IMG/VR virus record: IMGVR_UViG_3300049717_000205 | Coordinates: 1-37,258 of that record | DNA length: 37,258 bases | DNA from: a virus | Reading direction: 5' to 3' (one strand) | Shown here: positions 1 to 7,475 of the stretch, one piece after another | Layout of the letters: every line of letters starts with the position of its first letter | Position numbering within the stretch: position 1 is the first letter of the stretch | Translations under genes and position numbers: made by a program | Notes under the pieces: model-generated | Told to the model about the DNA's origin: nothing | What the model saw: only the letters and a program-made list of their open reading frames with translations | Database searches by the model: none

Positions 1-847
1 AAGAGAAGAAATCAACCGTGTCAATGCTGTCTTGCTGCCAAACCGGATCGGATAAAGAAGTCTTCTCATAAATCCCTTGACCTACTACATAGTAATGCCC
101 TGGCACAAACCATACACTGCTCAATGGTTGTTGTATGGGATTAATGGACAATTGGGAAACTGTCGTGCCATTGATTTGCAGTATTTGCTTATCAAGGCTT
201 TCTCCCGGATTGGAAGCTACAGCCAATATTGTGCTGTTAGAACCGTAGATGTCCTGTACATTTAAGGTCGTCCCACTAGTGATCTTTTGCCAATTACCAT
301 TGAAACAGGAAACAATGCTACCGCTGAGACCTACAAAGTACATCTGTTGCGGGTTGACTCCCCAAGTTTTAGATACATCAATGTTGGGATTGAGAGTTGT
401 TCTCAAATCATACATCTGCCAAGTCGAATCACTTCCGTAAATTGGTAAACTGCCTGCTAGCCAAATTTGCGTTGATGAAAAAGCATTGACACCTTGCAAT
501 GGAACAACAATTGTATTTCCATAAAATGACACTTTGACCTGTTTTAGATTCCATTGTATACCGTCATATTTAACTAGGTTATATGGGTTGATCCCCCAAT
601 TCCCAGAGCTGTCTTCTTTGTAAACTGCTCCTGCTGCGTATGCCAGAGTGTCATTTACGATACTTATGTCGTACAACGCGCTTCCATTACCATCACCTAA
701 AAAACTAATCGTAAACGTCCATGCATGGCTGGTGGTATCGTTTGCAGGAGGCGGGGGTGGCTCAACTGGATTTTTCTTGCAATTTGAAGCGGTAAACATG
801 ATAATTATTACAAATAGACACAAAACATATTTTGGTATAGAATTCAT
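1..847 (-). CDS. Propeller-like lipoprotein, incomplete at left edge
   Basis: The ATG at 847 opens a frame that stays open to base 1, so the C-terminus is outside the window. Residues 6-21 are a hydrophobic signal segment ending at a lipobox-like Cys (TASNC, about residue 23). A basic and proline-rich linker (CKKNPVEPPPPP) follows, then repeated short segments of the type IWLAGS / MYFVGLSGSI with W and G punctuation, suggesting a beta-propeller. It is probably a lipid-anchored surface protein. The style matches lipoproteins found in many copies in Ignavibacteria/Chlorobi genomes (from memory, often misannotated as glucosyltransferases). It has its own promoter at 938-966. It may be host sequence flanking a prophage or a phage-borne conversion gene; the window cannot decide. 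No clear ribosome binding site is seen. Confidence 0.8.
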   Translation of the reverse strand, partial: MNSIPKYVLCLFVIIIMFTASNCKKNPVEPPPPPANDTTSHAWTFTISFLGDGNGSALYDISIVNDTLAYAAGAVYKEDSSGNWGINPYNLVKYDGIQWNLKQVKVSFYGNTIVVPLQGVNAFSSTQIWLAGSLPIYGSDSTWQMYDLRTTLNPNIDVSKTWGVNPQQMYFVGLSGSIVSCFNGNWQKITSGTTLNVQDIYGSNSTILAVASNPGESLDKQILQINGTTVSQLSINPIQQPLSSVWFVPGHYYVVGQGIYEKTSLSDPVWQQDSIDTVDFFS

Positions 848-937
848 TTTTCGCTTTTTCTTTCTATGAAAACTCCACAGAAATTGGAAGAAATGATATT
901 AAGAGCGGTGGATTTACTTGAGTAAAGTAATGCGCAA

Positions 938-966
938 ATGATACAATAAATTTGAAGTGAAGTCAA
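938..966 (-). promoter_or_regulatory. Sigma-70-like promoter of the lipoprotein gene
   Basis: On the minus strand TTGACT (966-961) and TATCAT (943-938) are separated by 17 bp. Transcription would begin near 931, giving a leader of about 84 nt before the ATG at 847. Confidence 0.6.
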
Positions 967-998
967 TGCCCCTATACGTAGTATTTTCACCAAAAACG

Positions 999-1034
999 TG
1001 TCGTAAAAACACCGTACGCTTGTCGTAAAAACAC
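999..1034. repeat. 14-bp direct repeat upstream of lipoprotein promoter
   Basis: TGTCGTAAAAACAC occurs at 999-1012 and again at 1021-1034, a 22-bp period (about two helical turns). The copies lie about 74 and 96 bp upstream of the predicted transcription start of the lipoprotein. They could bind an activator, or be arm-type integrase sites if this is a prophage end. Each copy has weak internal dyad symmetry (GT...AC). Confidence 0.6.
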
Positions 1035-1159
1035 GGATAGGCCGTATTCTTTTCGCTTGGGCATACATTTTTTATTTGAAAGCAAAGAGGTATTTGCAAA
1101 TAATGTAAGTAGGTGTGCCGCTGGTGAGTTGGTCACAATAGGACTAAAGGGTATTAGCA

Positions 1160-1927
1160 TTACTGAATCCGCTGTAAAGTGATGTTTATGCTCATTACCA
1201 CTGCATTAACAGATTCAGCCGCCTTGTTACAGAATCGAAGCTTCAAGAACTTCGACATCAGATTCGTCAGCGGATCTATTCCATCAACCGGTGAACCATC
1301 TGCAGCGACATGGGTTTGGCTCAGCACTGGTGCCACCGTGTTCCAGTTCACACCGTCAACGCTATTGAATGCCAGGATCTGCAACGTACCCGCGGTTACG
1401 ATCGATTGAATCAAAATCGCAACACGTTCACTGGGAAGCAATACCATGACATCTACGCCATCGGTAACGGAACCGTCTTCCTCGGTAATCGGCAGAATCG
1501 TTCGCTCTCCACAAACATTCTTGACCGGGAAGTTGTCATCTTGTTGAACACCCTTCATCTTGGACCGGAAATCAATCACAAGCTGTTCAAGAACCGGCTC
1601 CGCATCAGTCGTGAATGTTGTGGGTTCACTGTATATGATACTGGAATCACCACCAACTGCAAATGCACGAATCGTGTAATCGGTATTCGCATCCAAGGCA
1701 GTGAGAGCTGCAGACGCGGGATTTGTACCATCGGCATTGACAATGTCAACGGTCGTATCCACGTCCATGACCGGTTCAACAACGGGATCGGCGGTCTTAT
1801 TAAAACACACACCAACCCGGGACGGAACCGAATCAACGTCATAAACAAACGTGACACCGACGGTCGCAGTGTTTTGAAGAATCGCCGACAATGTCGGCGC
1901 AGCAGAAATTGAAAGAGGAGTTGGCAT
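1160..1927 (-). CDS. Fibronectin type III domain virion protein
   Basis: 255 aa, last gene of the late cluster. Residues about 8-108 look like one FN3 domain: an alternating beta pattern with ALDANTDYTIRAFAV, typical of the L-x-x-x-T-x-Y-x-x-R core of strands E-F. The remaining 150 residues are another beta-rich region without a recognised family. FN3 domains in phages usually decorate capsids, tails or fibres and bind carbohydrate or other proteins. The ATG at 1927 follows AAAGGA at good spacing. It sits 17 bp after the membrane protein gene. Structural role is likely; exact location on the virion is unknown. Confidence 0.75.
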   Translation of the reverse strand: MPTPLSISAAPTLSAILQNTATVGVTFVYDVDSVPSRVGVCFNKTADPVVEPVMDVDTTVDIVNADGTNPASAALTALDANTDYTIRAFAVGGDSSIIYSEPTTFTTDAEPVLEQLVIDFRSKMKGVQQDDNFPVKNVCGERTILPITEEDGSVTDGVDVMVLLPSERVAILIQSIVTAGTLQILAFNSVDGVNWNTVAPVLSQTHVAADGSPVDGIDPLTNLMSKFLKLRFCNKAAESVNAVVMSINITLQRIQ

Positions 1928-1944
1928 GATAATATTCCTTTCAG

Positions 1945-2640
1945 TTATTTGATGAGTAATTTACCAATATAATAGACTACCGTCGCACCAATACCACCGT
2001 AAACAAAATATGCAGTATTGGTTTTGAAGAAGGACGGTGACGGCGCTCCCAAGGTCGTTGTAATCTGAGGAACCAGAGGGAATTGAAGCTTATACGAAAT
2101 CTTTGCCAGTGTTGTTTTCGTTACGGGATTGCATTGCATCGACAGGTTCTGGACGCTATCCTCATAAAAAGATGTCCAAGGCAAGACGTAGAACCTGGCC
2201 AAACTATCGGCGACAACATACTTATCATGCTGAGTTTTTGCAGAATCTTCGAGACCATTCATATTACGTCTCACGGAATCAGCAGCAACCTCAACAGTCC
2301 CAACAATCTCAGTCGGTGGTTTCGGAGCCGGTAAATATACGGGCACACGAACATAAGCAGTATCCTTCGTCTCACCACGAATCATTTCCTGCATGGTTCC
2401 CCTCATACTTTCCATCGCCGCAGCATCAACAGCTTTTGCCTTGTTGTAACCACTCTCATAGACAGCATGATGAATGCGCCAAAGTCCAAGACCAAGAATA
2501 ATACTGGCAACCACACATATCAGACCAATCCGAATCCATTTCGGTGATTTCAAAATCGCAGCATAGATACCAGGCAAATCACCAAGCACCGTTGGAATCT
2601 TTCCCATCACCTCAAATATCGTGACCAATGTACCGAACAT
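1945..2640 (-). CDS. Two-TM membrane protein, spanin/lysis-like
   Basis: 231 aa from the ATG at 2640, placed 6 nt after AGGAGG; a TTG two codons upstream is less likely. One strong transmembrane helix spans about residues 37-55, followed by a basic/alanine-rich stretch (YESGYNKAKA) resembling the juxtamembrane part of Rz-type inner spanins. A long hydrophilic region then leads to a second hydrophobic segment at the C-terminus (about 209-229). It follows the lytic transglycosylase gene by 12 bp, so a lysis role is the best guess. A membrane-anchored structural accessory is an alternative. No named family is assigned. Confidence 0.6.
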   Translation of the reverse strand: MFGTLVTIFEVMGKIPTVLGDLPGIYAAILKSPKWIRIGLICVVASIILGLGLWRIHHAVYESGYNKAKAVDAAAMESMRGTMQEMIRGETKDTAYVRVPVYLPAPKPPTEIVGTVEVAADSVRRNMNGLEDSAKTQHDKYVVADSLARFYVLPWTSFYEDSVQNLSMQCNPVTKTTLAKISYKLQFPLVPQITTTLGAPSPSFFKTNTAYFVYGGIGATVVYYIGKLLIK

Positions 2641-2652
2641 ACTCAACCTCCT

Positions 2653-3288
2653 TTATCTGCCAAACCATTTTTCTTTTTCAGTGACAACACGTTCAGCATA
2701 AACAGTTGATTCATTAGGCAGCAAGTTCTTTGTCTGTGCCCACTCAATACCCTGACTCTGAATCGCTCTCACAACCCTATAGCTTCCGCAATTATACGCA
2801 GAGCAACAATACAGTTCCCTTAATCTCTTACTATTGCGAAACTTTATGCGTTCTTCCTGTTCAAGATCCCTGTAGATGGTGCATTCCAAATCCATCATAT
2901 ATTGACAGTTTGCTCGAACACCCCACGCCGGATTGTAAATATCCTCAGCAGATCCCTTCGAATCAGCTTGCGCGGTATTTACGGTCTCAACACCATAACC
3001 CTGAGCTGTCTTGAACATGAACTGAGCAATACCAGCAGCAGCTCTCCCAGTAGTCACGGCCGTCACCGTATCAATCCCTCGACGCTTCCATGGCCTAACC
3101 TCAGAAGTCGATCGTGGATTGAATCCAGACTCACAGTACAATTGCGCCATCCGGAATCGATATCGCAATGTGTCCTTGTAAATATCTTTGGCATCATTTT
3201 TGAGTTCTGATTCATACGGAAACCTGGGCACACTGTTTACAAATAGCATTGACAACATCACTACCAATAACAGATATAATCGGTTCAT
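2653..3288 (-). CDS. Lytic transglycosylase (SLT-type endolysin)
   Basis: 211 aa from the ATG at 3288, 7 nt after AAGGAG. The first 20 residues form a signal or signal-anchor segment, so it likely acts outside the inner membrane on peptidoglycan. The goose-lysozyme/Slt fold signature is visible: catalytic Glu53 in YCESGFNPRS, GIAQFM at 86-91, and AYN at 164-166 (here SAYNCG rather than the usual AYNAG). Such enzymes cleave the MurNAc-GlcNAc bond to form 1,6-anhydro products. Placement between fibre genes and a membrane protein fits a lysis cassette. A virion-associated enzyme is less likely given the signal sequence. Confidence 0.82.
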   Translation of the reverse strand: MNRLYLLLVVMLSMLFVNSVPRFPYESELKNDAKDIYKDTLRYRFRMAQLYCESGFNPRSTSEVRPWKRRGIDTVTAVTTGRAAAGIAQFMFKTAQGYGVETVNTAQADSKGSAEDIYNPAWGVRANCQYMMDLECTIYRDLEQEERIKFRNSKRLRELYCCSAYNCGSYRVVRAIQSQGIEWAQTKNLLPNESTVYAERVVTEKEKWFGR

Positions 3289-3313
3289 CAATCTTCTCCT
3301 TGATTACCTATCA

Positions 3314-4369
3314 TTATATTCCTAATCCTAAAGCCAACGCCAAACTGCTCGCAACTGGCGCATTAGGAGCGGCGCCAAATACCCACCCCGTATTACTTCC
3401 ACTATTTATATTGTGAACACCTGTATACCATTTCAGAGCTGGTGAGGCATTGCTATGGCCAACATTCAAATAATCGCAAGACATAATACTGCCAGAACTC
3501 ACAAGTTTAAAAGAAGAAGTGCCGCTATACCAACTAAGCTTAATGTAATGGCCTAAAGTGCCTATGGCTGTAAAAGAACCCAATGTGAAAGTGTCACCGT
3601 CATTGAAATCCACCTCTACTCCTGGATCGAGCTTCAAATTGTTGCAAGTAAAACTGCCGGCCATGTAGGTATTCGGATTGGCGGCATTGTAGTTCACCCA
3701 AATATTGTAAAAAGTTAAACCGCCAATAGTGTAAAAGCATGAATTGTATACACCAGTAAGCCGTATGGTAGAAGTGCCGCACACTAAAGTTAAAGTCGAT
3801 GTTGGGTCATAAATCTGAAGAGTCGCTGCGACGGTGATAATCCCAGAGCGCAGATATATATGGGAATTAGTGCACACGCCATCAGTCGCAAATCCACTAA
3901 CAGTCATATTGTGACCATTTGCATCAAAATTACCATTAGTGAGCTCAAAATTACCTGTTGGAACCAAAAGATCATCCAGAAGCATCACGGTGGAAGTGCT
4001 GTAAATACCTAAATTCCCAATAGCACACCCATTTGACTGCACATTCTGTATGCCTCCCACACCTTTCATTAAAGGCAAAAATGACGTAACTATGGCTCCA
4101 GCAGCGATGGTCAAATTTCCGTAAATGAATGATCCATTCTTAATAGTAACGCTACCGGACAATGGATTTCCTATAGTTATATTAGTGCAGGGAGCATTAC
4201 TACTTATTGTCACTGTGTAAGCTGAAGCCGAAGAATTTACATCAAAAACAACGTCATCTGTCCACATCGGAGAATTTGGCTGAGCGGGACCGCCCGAACT
4301 GAGAGACCAATGAGTCGCATCTCCAAAAATCCATGTCCCAGAACCACCGATCCAATAATATTTTGTCAT
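3314..4369 (-). CDS. Beta-helix-like fibre/adhesin protein
   Basis: 351 aa from the ATG at 4369, which has CGGAG 9 nt upstream; a TTG three codons earlier is the less likely start. The N-terminus has the YYWIGGSGTW ... THWS ... DDVVFD pattern seen in bacterial and phage surface proteins with parallel beta-helices. It is followed by many short Gly/Asn/Thr-rich strands (VTIKNG, NLTIAAG, NFDANGHNMTV) and a short Ala-rich tail. Probably a tail fibre tip or accessory adhesin, judged from the repeat style and its position among fibre genes. No enzymatic motif was recognised. Confidence 0.65.
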   Translation of the reverse strand: MTKYYWIGGSGTWIFGDATHWSLSSGGPAQPNSPMWTDDVVFDVNSSASAYTVTISSNAPCTNITIGNPLSGSVTIKNGSFIYGNLTIAAGAIVTSFLPLMKGVGGIQNVQSNGCAIGNLGIYSTSTVMLLDDLLVPTGNFELTNGNFDANGHNMTVSGFATDGVCTNSHIYLRSGIITVAATLQIYDPTSTLTLVCGTSTIRLTGVYNSCFYTIGGLTFYNIWVNYNAANPNTYMAGSFTCNNLKLDPGVEVDFNDGDTFTLGSFTAIGTLGHYIKLSWYSGTSSFKLVSSGSIMSCDYLNVGHSNASPALKWYTGVHNINSGSNTGWVFGAAPNAPVASSLALALGLGI

Positions 4370-4434
4370 AACTATCAACTCCGATCAATTGATTGCGCAA
4401 AGAATTCCAATTTTTGAAAAGCCGTCTCACGCCT

Positions 4435-5301
4435 CTAATTATTATAAAGAATAGCAGTTCCAGATGTCAAAGTCACAGCAGTAAATCCAACATGGCAAAC
4501 ATCACCTGCTTTTATTGTTACAGCTGCCATACTGCCTGTCCATCCTGCTGCAAGCGTCATAGTATTTATAACAACATCAACGCCTTGCGCTTTAATTGCA
4601 AAACAAGACAAACCAGTCTGTGCCGCTGTAGTAGAAACAATTGAACCACCATTCTGGCCGAGCAAACGATCAGTATTTGTTTTAACGCCAGCAAGATTGC
4701 CGCCGGATTCAACGGCAAAACCAGTAATCAAATTTACAACCATACTGCCATTCAGTTTTGTCCAGATTGCAGATAACCAACCGCGTATCCCAACTCCGCC
4801 AGCAGGCATTGCGGTAGGAGTGGTAATATCCGTTCCGTCTTTTGCCAATCCTGTTTCCGGATTAGTCGTCGGGTTTGAAACAGTAACCTGCAAATTATGA
4901 GTCGTTGGATTCCAAACATCATTCCATATCTTCATTAACCCCTTTACAAATGACATCAATGTATTTGATGTCGTGCTATCGGTTATGGCAGCATCTGCTT
5001 TAGCACCTAATGTTGCATCATCCCCGTCTGCAATCTTGATATTAATTTTTGCAAGGATAAGTTTTATGAGTCCGCGTAATTTCGCGCTGAGAGTTCCAGC
5101 AACATCCGTTGTAACCGCTATATCTGTTGTCGCGCCAGCGTTCACATCCGCGCCATCTGCAATAGTTACGCCTCCGATGGAGACATCCATATGTTCAATG
5201 TCTGTTGCAATAACTCTGGCGAATGTTCCATCGTCCATGTATTTGTACCGAACCGGCATTCCGTGTTCGACAACAATCCTATCTTCTGTCATCTCACTCA
5301 T
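4435..5301 (-). CDS. Probable tail fibre / structural protein
   Basis: 288 aa from the ATG at 5301, 8 nt after AAGGA; an upstream in-frame TTG is not needed. It is rich in Ala, Thr, Gly and Asp with short beta segments. It begins with a compact charged domain (EDRIVVEHGMPVRYKYMDDGTF) and continues with repeats such as DGADVNAGATTDIAV and DGDDATLGAKADAAI. The C-terminal 60 residues (VDVVINTMTLAAGWTGSM...) look like a beta-sandwich. This composition is typical of phage surface or fibre-associated proteins of unknown fold. Function is inferred from context only. Confidence 0.6.
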   Translation of the reverse strand: MSEMTEDRIVVEHGMPVRYKYMDDGTFARVIATDIEHMDVSIGGVTIADGADVNAGATTDIAVTTDVAGTLSAKLRGLIKLILAKINIKIADGDDATLGAKADAAITDSTTSNTLMSFVKGLMKIWNDVWNPTTHNLQVTVSNPTTNPETGLAKDGTDITTPTAMPAGGVGIRGWLSAIWTKLNGSMVVNLITGFAVESGGNLAGVKTNTDRLLGQNGGSIVSTTAAQTGLSCFAIKAQGVDVVINTMTLAAGWTGSMAAVTIKAGDVCHVGFTAVTLTSGTAILYNN

Positions 5302-5345
5302 ATACAAATTCCTTGTTATTAATTCCTATCTATTGCCAACAAACG

Positions 5346-5795
5346 TTATTTACAAACAGCTACGACAATAAGACCGCAAAATATAGCAAGTGCAATCGGT
5401 TCATTTTTCAGTCTTTCTTGAAGCTCAAATTTGGGAAACGCAAACTTTAGGACCAGAATCGCTGCCGAGAGACGCACAGCAATGGCCGTGACCATCTCAG
5501 TCAGATATTTTATCGTCTCGTTATCGATCGATGAAAACGCCCACATCACCGTCATGGCCACAGCAAACAATGCCACACTAATAAGATGTCGCTTTACAGC
5601 CACCCAAAACCTAATGAGCCAACCCTTGATAACAACAACTTTGGTAAGAATCACCAACGGTCCCTTTATAAATCCCCGGAACCAAGTTTCGGTCTCAACC
5701 AACTCCGGTGACACCAATTTCTTTAGCATGGTCAAAAAGCTTTTGGCAAAAACCAATACCAATAGCACCAACACAATTCCAATGAGATAATACAT
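5346..5795 (-). CDS. Multi-TM membrane protein, holin-like
   Basis: 149 aa with four hydrophobic segments at about residues 2-18, 71-87, 102-117 and 133-148, separated by short charged loops. The size and topology fit a holin or related lysis protein, and the lytic transglycosylase gene lies two genes downstream. The ATG at 5795 has AAGGAG 6 nt upstream. No holin family could be named from the sequence, so a membrane accessory protein of another kind remains possible. Confidence 0.6.
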   Translation of the reverse strand: MYYLIGIVLVLLVLVFAKSFLTMLKKLVSPELVETETWFRGFIKGPLVILTKVVVIKGWLIRFWVAVKRHLISVALFAVAMTVMWAFSSIDNETIKYLTEMVTAIAVRLSAAILVLKFAFPKFELQERLKNEPIALAIFCGLIVVAVCK

Positions 5796-5843
5796 ATACT
5801 TCTCCTTCTAATAATTTGTTTTTGAAATCATCTATCTCTAAAA

Positions 5844-5879
5844 CTAATTTCCACCGACAACAACTTTATCTTTTGCCAT
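5844..5879 (-). CDS. Possible 11-residue peptide gene
   Basis: In the 109-bp gap between the propeller-like protein and the holin-like gene, an ATG at 5879 follows AAGGAACAT and reads MAKDKVVVGGN before TAG. The ribosome binding site is as good as those of its neighbours, but so short a frame can arise by chance. It may be a leader peptide for the holin-like gene or nothing at all. Confidence 0.25.
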   Translation of the reverse strand: MAKDKVVVGGN

Positions 5880-5904
5880 TTCTATGTTCCTTATAAGTAA
5901 ACTT

Positions 5905-6945
5905 CTATCCTTCACTAATTTGATTTAGCGATGCCCCTGCTTTTGCGAATCCACCTGATTCATGTTCTATGCAATTTATTCCAATCAGATTCAGTTCCGG
6001 GTTTACAGTCGGCCGAACTGGAGGAGTTGGCGGAGTTGGAGGAGCCACTCCGTTTATATTTGTAATGCTTTGAGTGTCATTACTTGCGACCCAAATATTT
6101 CCCGCTGAATCAATTTGAACCGCTACTTCTCCGTAACTCGTCGGTTGAAGCATTATATAAGAATTAAATGATCCATCCAGATTATAAAGCAAAACCCTTC
6201 CATCGGTATCAGGACAATAAACATAATTAGTATCCTGAGTCATTCGACAATCAGCAACGCCACCGGTATATCCATCTATTACTGTGTGTGTTCCGGCTGT
6301 CGTATCGGTTATCCAAATATCTCCACCGGGATTGTCGAGCAATATCCAAGCCTTGCCGTTTACGCATATCATACCAGAAGTATTTTGAGCTTGATTCGGC
6401 AATATCACAACACCAGTAACATTATCACTTGGATCAATTTTTCCAATCGTCGCTTGCGAATAACCATTTTCCGCAACATGACCACCGTGGAAAACAATAT
6501 TCGTTCCATCGTCAGAAAGACGATCAAACTTAGGATAACGCAGTGATTCAATGGCAGGATAATCATAAGAACGAATATAATTCATACCTATATCAAACTT
6601 ACAAACCACATTTCCCGTGGCTATCCAAACAAAATCATTAAAAAAGTGTATGTCAGATATATTCAGGCCATACGCCGACAAATCAAAATATGTAGGTATT
6701 AAAGTAACTGGATCAATCTTTGCCGCAATTGCGGCATTCCAAACCTGCGTATCTACTGCAAACAAATTTGTACCGTCAGTAGCAAGTCTTGGCTTAAAGC
6801 CGGTGAATCCGGTCAAAGGAATTGAAGTTGCAACACCTGCAGCCGTAACCTTTGTAATTGATCCATCATCATTCGCAGTAAACATAAATGGACTTAATGC
6901 TATCATGTCCAGCGGATTTTTACCGTTTAGAGAATAATTCAACAT
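5905..6945 (-). CDS. Beta-propeller-like fibre/adhesin protein
   Basis: 346 aa. At least five repeats of about 40-45 residues contain strand motifs such as DGTNLFAVD, NDFVWIATG, NGKAWILLD, DTNYVYCPD and AGNIWVASND, as in NHL/SMP-30 or vitamin-K-epoxide-type propellers. A Pro/Thr linker (about 300-315) precedes a short tail. The N-terminus lacks a signal peptide, in keeping with a virion protein and not a secreted host protein. Probably a receptor-binding or baseplate accessory protein. The ATG at 6945 has a weak AAGG 9 nt upstream. Confidence 0.62.
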   Translation of the reverse strand: MLNYSLNGKNPLDMIALSPFMFTANDDGSITKVTAAGVATSIPLTGFTGFKPRLATDGTNLFAVDTQVWNAAIAAKIDPVTLIPTYFDLSAYGLNISDIHFFNDFVWIATGNVVCKFDIGMNYIRSYDYPAIESLRYPKFDRLSDDGTNIVFHGGHVAENGYSQATIGKIDPSDNVTGVVILPNQAQNTSGMICVNGKAWILLDNPGGDIWITDTTAGTHTVIDGYTGGVADCRMTQDTNYVYCPDTDGRVLLYNLDGSFNSYIMLQPTSYGEVAVQIDSAGNIWVASNDTQSITNINGVAPPTPPTPPVRPTVNPELNLIGINCIEHESGGFAKAGASLNQISEG

Positions 6946-7008
6946 GTGTTTGCCTTTATATTAAACCTTATCATAAATCGTTTACCATATCGAACACTTT
7001 AAGCAAAA

Positions 7009-7449
7009 TTATTGGTTAATCGAGATATTCAGATGTTGCATTATCACCGCCAACTTTATCGAAGTCTGAGTTGTGGTATGGGCTATCTCTTTGATAACGT
7101 CCTTCTGTTCCATCGCGATCTTGTTCTGAAATTCAAGCTGCAAACCATAGCGCTTGATCTGACCATTGATTTCCTTTCGCCACAAATCCACATCGTTGAG
7201 ACGACGATTGACCAATTCCTCGGTATCAGCATTTGCCTCCACATGTTTTGTGATTGCTGCCACCAACTGATCAATCTGACCACCCTTATTCGCAGAACAA
7301 GTCTCTTCACGGCTCATAACAACTTCTTCATGAGCAATAATCGCTTGCTTGATCTGACCATTGACATATTTAATCAATGCAAACACGGCAGCTCCAAAGA
7401 CAGTACTCGTTCCTATGATTGTACAAACAGCTTTCAGTAACGGATCCAT
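7009..7449 (-). CDS. Membrane-anchored coiled-coil protein
   Basis: 146 aa. One transmembrane helix covers about residues 7-27 (VCTIIGTSTVFGAAVFALIKY). A long heptad-rich helical region follows to the C-terminus, with Gln/Glu/Lys and two IKxxGLQL-like stretches. XhlA-type haemolysin enhancers and inner spanins share the combination of coiled coil and single TM helix, though XhlA has the TM at the other end. It lies within the fibre and lysis region. The ATG at 7449 has AAGGAA 7 nt upstream. Lysis accessory is a guess from architecture. Confidence 0.55.
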   Translation of the reverse strand: MDPLLKAVCTIIGTSTVFGAAVFALIKYVNGQIKQAIIAHEEVVMSREETCSANKGGQIDQLVAAITKHVEANADTEELVNRRLNDVDLWRKEINGQIKRYGLQLEFQNKIAMEQKDVIKEIAHTTTQTSIKLAVIMQHLNISINQ

Positions 7450-7475
7450 AACGATTCCTTTTTATTTTATGTTGG

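Larger units (their letters stand above)
848..1159. other. Intergenic gap of 312 bp, possible phage/host boundary
   Basis: No credible gene lies here; the short open frames lack start signals. It holds a sigma-70-like promoter for the lipoprotein (938-966), a 14-bp direct repeat (999-1012 and 1021-1034), and an isolated half-match to the hipB operator (CTAAAGGGTAT at 1144-1154). No intrinsic terminator after the FN3 gene and no tRNA was seen. It separates virion genes from a lipoprotein of host type, so an attachment site here is possible but not shown. Confidence 0.5.

Noticed and set aside
844-1099. Two short minus-strand frames in the gap before the lipoprotein
   Set aside because: They overlap the promoter and direct repeats, lack ribosome sites and look like noncoding translation.
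1144-1154. CTAAAGGGTAT resembling half of the hipB operator
   Set aside because: Only one half-site plus the centre matches and the second half is different; a chance match of 11 bp with AT-rich flanks is plausible.
1310-1912. 200-codon open frame on the plus strand
   Set aside because: It is the antisense of the FN3 gene, has no ribosome site, and its translation is rich in Arg/Asn/His without domain features.
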